A stretch of 64,000 nucleotides of DNA from Miscanthus floridulus (taxonomy: Eukaryota; Streptophyta; Magnoliopsida; Poales; Poaceae), in contig NC_089594.1 in NCBI RefSeq assembly GCF_019320115.1, positions 20,134,262 through 20,198,261 of the forward strand. Direction: 5' to 3'. Positions within the stretch are counted from its first letter, which is position 1. Each line of letters opens with the position of its first letter. Positions 56,224-64,000 of the stretch are shown here, in pieces. The position numbers were made by a program, and so were the translations under genes. The notes beneath the pieces were generated by a model. The model worked only from the letters and a program-made list of their open reading frames with translations. It was not told the DNA's origin and did not search any database.

Positions 56224-57545
56224 GTACGGTGATTGACAGACTACTACGGCGATATCGGGACGTGTGAATAAATAACCATCCATACTAGTTGCCCTTGCTT
56301 ACGTGATCATCTCGGCGAGCATTTCTCCACCGGACGGCACCGTACTTGGCCACGGAAGAGCTCCAATTCTACGAGGAAGGGAACACGGTCTTCCACGACC
56401 GTTGCCGCTCTCCCTCGTAGAATCAAAGCTCCTCCTTGACGTCCGTTACCGCTCAGCAGAGAACATGCTCGCCGAAATGAACACGGTCCGCTAGTTCAAC
56501 TAGTACGGATTTTCTATAATTTTCTAACTATTTTCAAAGTTTTTCATTTCATAAAAAGTTAAAATAAAAAGTACGGTGATTGACAGACTACTGCGACGAT
56601 ATCGGGACATGTGAATAAATAACCATCCGTACTAGTTGAACTTGCTTATGTGATCATCTCGGCGAGCATTTTTCCACTGGACGACACCGTACTTGGTCAA
56701 GGAAGAGCTCCGATTCTACGAGGAAGGGAACACGGTCTTCCACAACCGTTGTCGCTCTCCCTCGTAGAATCAAAGCTCCTCCTTGTTGTCCGTTACCGCT
56801 CGACAGAGAACATGCTCGCCGAGCTGAACACGGTCCGCAAGTTCAACTAGTACGGATTTTCTATAATTTTCTAACTATTTTCTAAGTTTTTCATTTCATA
56901 AAAAGTTAAAATAAAAAGTACGGTGATTGACAGACTACTGCGACGATATCGGGACATGTGAATAAATAAACATTCGTACTAGTTGAACTTGCTTACGTGA
57001 TCATCTCGGCGAGCATTTCTCCACCGGACGGCACCGTACTTGGTCAAGGAAGAGCTCCGATTCTACGAGGAAGGGAACACGGTCTTCCACGACCGTTGTC
57101 GCTCTCCCTCGTAGAATCAAAGCTCCTTCTTGATGTCCGTTACCGCTCGACAGAGAATATGCTCGCCGAGCTGAACACGGTCCGCAAGTTCAACTAGTAC
57201 AGATTTTTTATAATTTTCTAACTATTTTCTAAGTTTTTCATTTCATAAAAAGTTAAAATAAAAAGTATGGTGATTGACAGACTACTGCGACGATATCGGG
57301 ACATGTGAATAAATAAACATCCGTACTAGTTGAACTTGCTTACGTGATCATCTCGGCGAGCATTTCTCCACCGGACGGCACCGTACTTGGTCAAGGAAGA
57401 GCTCCGATTCTACGAGGAAGGGAACACGGTCTTCCACGACCGTTGTCGCTCTCCCTCGTAGAATCAAAGCTCCTCCTTGACGTCCGTTACCGCTCGGCAA
57501 AGAACATGGTCGTCGAGATGAACACGGTCCACAAGTTCAACTAGC
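56224..57545 (+). repeat. 347 bp tandem array, four copies
   Basis: Copies start at 56224, 56571, 56918 and 57265, exactly 347 bp apart, and the last is cut at about 57545. Each starts GTACGGTGATTGACAGACTA and has a GATCATCTCGGCGAGCA motif. Each also has an inverted repeat ATTCTACGAGG..CCTCGTAGAAT (arms ATTCTACGAG / CTCGTAGAAT) around GAACACGGTCTTCCACGACC. The unit is not a multiple of three, so the repeated open frames (66 codons) are not a real protein. The copies are highly similar. Confidence 0.95.
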
Positions 57546-57865
57546 TACTTTAACCTTCTTTCATGTAAATATGCAAGCTTGAAGTGATTTTGAGCTCAAA
57601 TTGCTTACAAATGAAAAAAACCACAATAAAGAACCATATATATATATAGTGAACAAAATGAGATAAGACAATGGTGAAAAATGAGAGTATGAGATTGGTA
57701 ACCTTTACAACTGAAGAATCGACAGAGAAATCGAAGAAATCGACGGAGGAATCGAAGAATGGATGGAGGAACAATGGAGGGAGGGAGGAAGCAAGAACAC
57801 TACTGCAGTGAACTTCAAAATGTGCTGAGCTCGGGCTCGGGGAGAAAGGAGACGGCCGGGATATA
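57546..57865. other. Spacer between the array and the right end
   Basis: Non-coding, with A/G-rich GAATGGAGGAAC-like runs and a low-complexity GAAATCGA stretch. No gene. Confidence 0.5.
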
Positions 57866-58197
57866 AAGGACGGACCTTTAGTCCCGGTTGGTGGCTCCAA
57901 CCGGGACTAAAGGTAATTTTCCAACCCCGGGCGCAGCCACGGCCCGGGAGTAGACCTTTACTCCCGGTTGGAGCCACCAACCGGGAGTAAAAGTATACCT
58001 TTAGTCCCGGTTGGTGGCTCCAACCGGGACTAATGGTCCCTGCCACCTCTGTCTGGCGCAGTAGCCGTTGGGCAGGGGCCTTTAGTCCCAGTTGGAGCCA
58101 CCAACCGGGACTAAAGGTATCTCTAGTCCCGGGCGCAAAAAATTCCGGGACTAGAGTCCATTTTGACCGAGGATCAAAGGTTTGTTTTCTACTAGTG
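57866..58197 (-). repeat. Right subterminal inverted-repeat array of the CACTA element
   Basis: TTTAGTCCCGGTTGGTGGCTCC and GGAGCCACCAACCGGGACTAAA pairs recur (near 57877, 57960, 58000, 58085), followed by GGGACTAGAG motifs and the terminal CTACTAGTG. Confidence 0.88.
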
Positions 58198-58916
58198 CAC
58201 AAACGCCTGTTGTAGCTGCTGGGGTGTCATCGTGGGTCACCATACGGATGCGCGAGGCCAGCAGATGCATTCGCGGCACGCATCCACAGGCAGGACAGAT
58301 GACTAGGACCCACGTGGGCGTATGCGGTCCCCACGTGCATGTGCTTGGGAAACGGAGCGGCACGAGCGGTTCCTGCACGAAACTGAACTCCCGCGTACGC
58401 ACACAGGCAAGCAGTAGGCACGGCGTCCGTCGCTATAGCCGGTCCATTGCATGGTCACCCAAACGATTCGTTGTTCATAGATTTATTTAGCTATCATTAT
58501 CTGCTTCAATATGTTTGGAATGGAACTCCACATACCATCAGTTAACGCATCTTAGAATCGGACTTCACCTATCACTAGGCACGTGTGTGTTGTCCTAACT
58601 CGAGTATGGACCATGAGTCCGAGTTGTATACAACCAGGATAGAGAGGGGCACGACACATCGTGTGAAGTAAAGAAAAGATAATGAAAATAAATCTCTTAT
58701 GCAAAATAGAATATAGATACAAAACAGATACGATATCGTTGGCATCATATTGAGTAAAATAAATCTATCCAGTCCGACGTGCAATTATATCTGTCCAAGT
58801 CTCAACAAGATACCTTTTATATTGAAGAAATAACTTATGCATTTACTCTGGAGTTTATTAATCACAGATGCCAACAGCTACAATACTAAACTGACCGATA
58901 ATATACTGAAATTGAC
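58198..58916. other. Flanking region of low complexity
   Basis: GC-rich (58200-58460) then AT-rich. No gene that I can support. The first part may be old host DNA into which the CACTA element inserted. Confidence 0.4.
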
Positions 58917-58919
58917 TAA

Positions 58920-59278
58920 GGGCCTGCTTGATCCTTCGAATTGAATTCATTCTAATAATTACAATTTAGACATAGATTAATTAAGCTAATATAGTTATAT
59001 ATGGAATATATTTGTACATTTATTATTAGGCATATAAGGGACATACTTATATGTTGCATTTTTATTATAGGGAAGTGAGTTAAAGAGTGTGCTATAAGTT
59101 AGAGAATAAAATTATAGTATAGTGATCTATAGAATCTATTTTCATCTCCTACCCTATGAATTTAAGATAGGTTTATTTGTGAGTTTGAGAAAGTTATGGA
59201 ATGTCAAATTCCAAGCCAAATAGCCTAATCCATTATGTAGATTTCAATTCCTCCAAAATAAGGGATCCAAACGGCCCC
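58920..59278. mobile_element. Tourist-type MITE (PIF/Harbinger), 359 bp
   Basis: Ends GGGCCTGCTTGATCC and GGATCCAAACGGCCCC are inverted copies of each other. TAA occurs just outside both ends (58917-58919 and 59279-59281), the usual TWA target site. The body is AT-rich with no frame. No transposase, so it is a non-autonomous MITE. Confidence 0.85.
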
Positions 59279-59294
59279 TAAGAGAAATAGAAAA

Positions 59295-59700
59295 CACTAT
59301 TACAAAAATAGATTTTTAGAGATACATAGCCAGATTAATAGAGGTGGACCCTCACGATTGCCGCCTCTAGAATTGTGAGACGGACCCAGGAATACGCCCG
59401 CCTCAGTTGAATGATAGCTCTTGTTAATTATTAACAGAGACATGTGTTTTCCTAGTTAGCACAATCACTTTTTTAAATTAGGATTAACAAAGATAGTCAT
59501 CCTAACAAGGCAACCACTTATGTTAATGGACTATTAACAAAGGTGACCAAATTATGAAGACTAACTCTTTTAATCGTTTAATAGAGGCGGTCACATATTA
59601 ACGTACCTTTATTGACGCTAGGTGTTCTAACATGTTGTTCGCTTCTATTAATTGACCATTCTAGTTTTTAGAGACGACCACATTCCTTTTGTTTCACACT
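59295..59700. mobile_element. CACTA-like end fragment
   Basis: Starts CACTATTACAAAAATAGATTTTTAG, a typical CACTA end, and goes on with AATAGAGGTGGACCC and GCCGCCTCTAG-type inverted motifs and GGCGGT copies. A second terminus is not found. It directly follows the MITE. Confidence 0.5.
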
Positions 59701-60156
59701 AATGATCGTGGTGTACCTTTTTCACTTTGCATTTGAATGCATGCTTAATCAGGGTGACTCAAGATAGGTGGGTCACTCTAGTCTAGACTACTTATTATAT
59801 ATGGATTACAAATAAATTTCCCCATATCTCTTTACCCTTCATTTCTATGGATAATACACTCTTTCTTCCATAAAATATATATAATGGATTTAGTCCATAT
59901 TCTTGAAGCACTAGAATTTTGGGCCAAGCTGGAATTGAAACAAAGTAGACATATCGTCAAGGAATTTATAGTCTGTCCCCATTAACCACTCAGGCAACCA
60001 CCTAGCAAAAATTTATTCTAGGCCTTTTGATGATATATGGATTGATCTCTTTTTATAATACTTTGTGTACCCCTAGGGGATGTACCATGTATGGGGCATG
60101 CTTTAATTGAATAGGTACTAATAATAAAGATACCATATATAACACAATAGTCAACT
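59701..60156. other. AT-rich spacer
   Basis: No gene seen. AT-rich with a few repeat-like words. Confidence 0.4.
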
Positions 60157-60571
60157 GGCCTTTTAGCTTAGTTGGTTAGAGCATCTCCAAGAGTTTGCTA
60201 TCTTAACTTGGCATCCATATAATTTTGGCAAAACAAGAAAAAATAGCCTCCAACAGTTTGGCAAAACAACTTGGCATCAATAGCAACTTGGCAAATCTTC
60301 CCTCCGCGCGCGCAAATATACGCGCGCGTATACGGCTTGGCATCCGGGGCTATTCGTTTCTTAGCGGGGCTCTTCGTTCGCTTAGCGGGCCTCTTCGTTC
60401 GCTTAGCGGGCCTCTTCGTTTTGTTAACGGGTTTTTTTATTTTACCAAGTCAAAAATGCCAAACTCTTGGAGATGGATTGTTTTTTTACTTGGCATATAA
60501 TTTTGGAAGTTGCCAAGTAAAATTTGACAAACTCTTGGAGATGCTCAGCGTCGTGCTAATAACGCGGGCCA
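60157..60571 (+). pseudogene. tRNA-Ile(AAU)-like gene split by a MITE
   Basis: The left part (60157-60182) reads GGCCTTTTAGCTTAGTTGGTT then AGAGC, close to the 5' half of plant tRNA-Ile: acceptor arm, T8, D arm and A box. After the insert, 60547-60571 reads AGCGTCGTGCTAATAACGCG then GGCCA. This matches the anticodon arm of tRNA-Ile with anticodon AAU in the CTAATAA loop. The variable and T arm are missing, but GGGCCA resembles the 3' acceptor end. So the gene was both split and truncated. It cannot make a tRNA. Confidence 0.7.
60179..60546. mobile_element. MITE in the tRNA-like gene, GAGCATCTCCAAGAG ends
   Basis: The inverted ends GAGCATCTCCAAGAGTTTG and CAAACTCTTGGAGATGCTC are exact complements over 19 bp. 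The 368 bp body has repeated TTGGCAAAACAACTTGGCATC-like words and an internal AACTCTTGGAGATGG copy, as if one element were nested in another. The left flank reads TTA and the right does not, so a target duplication is unclear. Confidence 0.75.
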
Positions 60572-60726
60572 TTTCTTTCTATCTTTTTGTTTGATTTTGT
60601 CCCTTTAAAAAAATACTTTCCTCACCGATCCAGCATGACAGTGGCAGGCATGGAACCTACAAAACGCTGCCGCGCTGTGTTATTCTCAGCTACTGCTGCA
60701 TCTCTCAACTCTATGCACAACTAGAT

Positions 60727-61325
60727 TTAGGTTCTTTGCCGAGTGCGGCACTCGGTAAAGAACACACGGCAAAAAATTGATCGGCAAAGACCGCTTTGCC
60801 GAGTGTTTTTTATCGGGCACTCGGCAAAGGCTTTGCCGAGAGCCCCGGGGGCACTCGGCAAAGAAAAGCGACCGTCACGGCGCCGGCCCCGTTCACGGTG
60901 GCTTTGTCGAGTGCCGACCCTGCAGGCACTCGGCAAAGATTTTTTTTTAAATTTCTTTGCCGAGTGCCCCCTGGCCGGCGCTCGGCAAAGTTTGATTTTT
61001 TTTAAAATTCTTTGTCGAGTGCCCTCTTGCCGGCACTCGGCAAAGTTTGATTTTTTTAAAAAAAAATCTTTGCCGAGTGCGCTCTGGCCGGCACTCGGCA
61101 AAGTTTCAATTTTTTTAAAAAAAATCTTTGCCGAGTGCCCTCTGGCCGGCACTCGGCAAAGTTTGAATTTTTTTTTAAAAAAAATTCTTTGCCGAGTGCC
61201 ATGGTCATGGCACTCGGCAAAGCTGGAAAAATAGTTTTCCGAGCACCCATTTTTCCCGCTTTGCCGAGTGATGTGACCATGGCACTTGGCAACGGGTCCT
61301 TTGCCGAGTGCAACACTCGGCAAAG
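60727..61325 (+). repeat. Subterminal TTTGCCGAGTGC/GCACTCGGCAAA array
   Basis: At least fifteen copies in both orientations over 600 bp, separated by AT-rich linkers with long T or A runs. Neighbouring opposite copies form strong hairpins. Confidence 0.95.
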
Positions 61326-61639
61326 TGACCCAAAACGGCAATTTTTAATTTTTTTTACATTCCATCATGACAAATAAATTCATACAGACATATAACACAT
61401 ATATATCTCATTCATCACATGTATATCTCATCCATCACATATATATCTCATCCATCCACACATCTATCCGCACATATCACATCCATCACAATATATATCA
61501 CATATATAATAATAAGTGCTCAAGTCCATCTAAATAAATCCACAAGTCCATCAAAGTCCACAAGTGCATCACAAGTATATCACAAGTCCATCACCAAGTG
61601 AACAACAAATGAAAAAAATAAAACGTGCACTCATCTCGA
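61326..61639. other. ATC/CAT-rich spacer
   Basis: Low-complexity CATCACATATATATCTCATCCA-like and CAAGTCCATCA-like repeats between the array and the transposase gene. No gene. Confidence 0.7.
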
Positions 61640-63931
61640 CCATTGCGACTGTGGTGAAGGTCCATCATTCGAAGGTGCATGAGGTGGATTATTCGAACCA
61701 CCATCAGATGGAGACTGCACAAAGGAGAAAAGATTGCATGTAAGACAAGATTATTTGGATAGCTAATCTATGAAGGTAGAGGTCATACAAGCAAAGCACA
61801 AGCGAAAATAAAAAACTTTCACTCACAGGAGTAGCTGGAGGTGCAGGACGCGGAGGCGGAGGTGGAACCAACATCCCAGCTGGTAGATAGAAGCCCACAC
61901 GTTGCCCAAGCCCTTGTAGGAACTCCGTAATGTCCATCAGCCTCTGCACCTAGGCCTGCCGCTCGGCCTCCAGCTGGGCCACCATCCTCTGGTGCCCAGC
62001 CTCCAGCTCCTGACGTTGCCTCATTTCTTGTTCCAGCCGGGCCTACAATATTTCACTTCAATGTTTCAGTAATGCAAAGCTAATTAAGATGTGTAAAGAT
62101 CAATGTATGACGAGTAAAACATGAATAACCTTGAGTGCGTCGACCCGGTGCTGTGCAGCGGTCGGCCGTGTGCGAATGGCCAGGCTCTCGCTCATGCTCC
62201 ATGCTCGGATCTAGGAGAGAGAGGGAGTAGAGGCCGTGTCGATGACGTCGTCACCAAGCCAGAACCGCCCATGCTTCTTGCCTTGCCCCGCCCTCATGAC
62301 AGCCTCTCCATCGAAGTCCTAGGTGCTCGGATTGTGGTCTGACCCATGGAGCGACCTCGCCACCTCAGTGTACTCACTGATGCGGGAGTGGATGCTCGGG
62401 TTCGTGTATGCCTCAAGCGGGTCCTCCAGGTTGAAGGAGACGTCGGACGTCGCATTGCCCTTGTGGGCCATACACCATGCCTGGAAGTCCGAGCAAGCCT
62501 AGCCACTATGTGACGCCGACTGCGAGAAAGACAGCACGATGATTAGAAATCAGGCAGAACTGAGCGTCACAATAGATAAATGAATTCACGTACCCATGCT
62601 TGTTTGTATCCGGTGAGGCTGCAGCTGCCTTGATGGTGTGCTGGACCTTGCATCTGCAAATGATGGTCTTGGGCATCCCTGTGCATGTTGAGGTACTCCT
62701 CCGTGAACCACCTCTCCACCATTATCGCCCAGCACTCGGGATACGCTTGGCACCACCAGGGAATCATCTACACGTCATCAAGTATTGGACATATAAGAAG
62801 ATCAAATTAAACCAACTTAATCTCAAAATGAATCAATATTGATGTTCTTCATTTACCTCAAGGTACTACTCCTAGGTCAGTTGCATCTCTCTTGCGTCTT
62901 TCTTGGTTTTCCTCTCTCCAAGCTTCGACCCGTAGTAGGTTACGATGGCCTGGATGCGCACCTCGTGATGCATATCGGCGATGAGTTTTTTACAGGTTTT
63001 GGTAGTCACCTGCTCTGCCCTGGCCTTAAATTCCTCCTCGCATCTGTAATAAGTCTGCATACAAAAGCAATGTATCCATTTATTATTTCAAGAAAGGTCC
63101 AATAAATGCGACATATTGAGCAATGTTGTGCGAGGGGGACTTACCCAAAACTCTGCCTTCACCCGCGCCGCCTTGTTGGGGTACTCCGCATCGGTGGCGA
63201 CGGCATAGTGGTCAAACGAGTAGGCCGGCTCCGTCTTCGATGCATACGTGACAATGCCGGGGAAGTGTTGCCTGCACAGAAGACCCAGGATGTCGTTGAC
63301 TAGCCGTGAGCAACCACCCGACACAACCACCCAGTTCCTGCACAAGTGATTAAGAAAAATTATTAGTTTTTTTTCATCATATCATATGAAGTAGTGGTGA
63401 TAATATATAAAGTTACTTACTTTTGCCCTTCGGGGCGAATCACTAGGCGTTGGTGAGGAAGCGGAACCTATGAGAGGCTCACGGGACCTCGCAAGTAGAC
63501 ACTCGAAGAGGAGTCGGAGGAAGCGGAACCTGTGCCTGTCGCCTCCAACACGTCGTCCTCGTGCGGCCCCTCCTCGTCCGTCTACTATTACTACCACTAA
63601 TTCTACTACTACTACTACCACTAGTTGTACTACTACTACAACTATCACTACCATGACAATAACAAGAGAGAAGGCATACCAGACGGGCGTCGGGGGTAGG
63701 GGCGGGTGGCGTCGGGGCGGCCGGTCCACGGGGCGCGGCCACGCGCAGGGCCGACCAGGGGCAGGGCACCGCCGGGGGCAAGGCGCGGGCCGCGCGGGTG
63801 GCCAGGCAGCGCGGGCGTGTGGGCGCGCGAGCGGCACGGGCGGTTTGTAAGCATCGTACGTGACAACGTGCACCAAACCTTCTCAAATTTTTATCATAGC
63901 CTCCACATACGATATCACGATATCTCAACAA
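61640..63931 (-). pseudogene. TnpA-like (Transposase_24) gene of the second CACTA element
   Basis: Multi-exon gene on the minus strand with preserved splice sites. Exon near 63480-63430 ends before GTAAGTAAC. The exon at about 63338-63147 reads NWVVVSGGCSRLVNDILG then AAVTD/ATDAEYPNKAARVKAEFW. The exon at 63057-62875 reads RCEEEFKARAEQV, KTCKKLIADMHHEVRIQAIV. Its end has two stops before YLE. The exon at 62767-62593 reads IPWWCQAYPECWAIMVERWF and QMQGPAHHQGSCSLTGYKQA. A next exon near 62510-62130 reads DFQAWCMAHKGNATSDVSF-like and then AYTNPSIHSRISEYTEVARS. The set is typical of the Transposase_24 (PF03004) family of CACTA TnpA-type proteins. The N-terminal exon contains a Ser-rich, trinucleotide-encoded stretch. 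Stops make it a likely pseudogene. Confidence 0.7.
63575..63665. repeat. (CTA)n-type trinucleotide repeat
   Basis: ACTACTACTACTACCACTAGT-type run of imperfect CTA/ACT triplets. It probably encodes a Ser-rich stretch in the TnpA-like gene on the minus strand. Confidence 0.85.
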
Positions 63932-64000
63932 GTTTCATGATTTTTGGACTTCGTTTGCTTTTTATAGAATTTAAAAACACTTCGCACGCAAGTTCGCAGT

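Larger units (their letters stand above)
45135..58197 (-). mobile_element. CACTA (En/Spm) DNA transposon, 13 kb
   Basis: The left end is CACTGGTAGATAAC at 45135. The right end, read inward on the minus strand, is CACTAGTAGAAAAC, ending at 58197. CAC flanks both ends (45132-45134 and 58198-58200), a 3 bp target duplication as expected for CACTA. Both ends carry inverted arrays of TTTAGTCCCGGTTGG/CCAACCGGGACTAAAG. In the minus direction: a 347 bp array, a GRF zinc-finger gene, a TnpD-like transposase, an internal CACTA end-like sequence (51239), and a Transposase_24/Ulp1 gene. An alternative is two abutting elements (see findings). Confidence 0.8.
60716..64000 (-). mobile_element. Second CACTA element (Doppia-like ends), runs off the window
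   Basis: Starts CACAACTAGATTTAGGTTC and is followed by a dense array of CTTTGCCGAGTGC/GCACTCGGCAAAG inverted motifs, known from Doppia-type CACTA elements. A TnpA-like gene follows on the minus strand. The other end is outside. Confidence 0.75.

Noticed and set aside
56303..57544. Four identical-looking 63-66 codon ORFs (MIISAS...)
   Set aside because: They are a by-product of the 347 bp tandem array. The unit is not a multiple of three, there is no known domain, and the frame breaks between copies.
58182..58490. Plus-strand ORF right of the CACTA element
   Set aside because: It starts inside the element end and crosses the target duplication. No domain was recognised.
60743..61234. Long ORFs in the TTTGCCGAGTGC region on both strands
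   Set aside because: They arise from the repeated subterminal motif, with low complexity and no domain.
63470..63850. GC-rich plus-strand ORF near the window end
   Set aside because: It is the complement of the Pro/Ala/Arg-rich and trinucleotide-repeat part of the TnpA-like gene region.

Overview
The window is plant nuclear DNA from a grass, most likely a panicoid (maize, sorghum or sugarcane relative). The reasons are a typical four-exon class III peroxidase gene, Tat-lineage Ty3/Gypsy elements with antisense genes, CACTA transposons whose ends carry TTTAGTCCCGG and TTTGCCGAGTGC repeats, and Tourist-type MITEs. The grass assignment is firm; the tribe is inference. It is an intergenic, transposon-dominated region: one apparently intact host gene, one broken host gene, one split tRNA gene, and layered mobile elements. 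An assembly gap of 100 N lies at 27132-27231, so joins across it are not reliable.

Layout: 1-1338 is a retroposon-like sequence with an oligo-A end. 1534-3140 (-) is the peroxidase, with its TATA box at 3248-3255. 4192-27131 is a Tat-lineage Gypsy element (element I, +). It has a 933 bp 5' LTR, gag, a pol frame broken by three nonsense codons, a tandem-repeat spacer and a multi-exon gene on the opposite strand. A gag-only Copia-type element (14342-24204, -, 2.25 kb LTRs, CCTGC target duplication) sits inside an apparent intron of that antisense gene. After the gap, 27232-37100 is a second Tat element (element II, -), again with a spliced antisense gene. It is inserted in the antisense gene of a third Tat element, of which only the 3' part remains (37101-39551).

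39817-41302 is a cytochrome P450 pseudogene interrupted by a roughly 480 bp repeat. 41303-45131 is AT-rich decayed repeat. 45135-58197 is a 13 kb CACTA element with a CAC target duplication. Reading on the minus strand, it carries a small intact GRF zinc-finger gene, a TnpD-type transposase with three nonsense codons, and a Transposase_24-like gene ending in a Ulp1/C48 protease domain. Upstream of these genes lies a four-copy 347 bp array. Right of it are a Tourist MITE (58920-59278), a tRNA-Ile(AAU)-like gene split by a MITE (60157-60571), and a second CACTA element that runs off the window (60716-64000).

No operon-like or clearly new system is present. The most interesting points are the spliced antisense genes of the Tat elements, the accessory genes of the CACTA element, the split tRNA, the four-knuckle gag with UGA at two zinc-ligand cysteine positions, and the signature of cytosine-methylation decay (CAG to TAG stops, CpG loss between LTRs).
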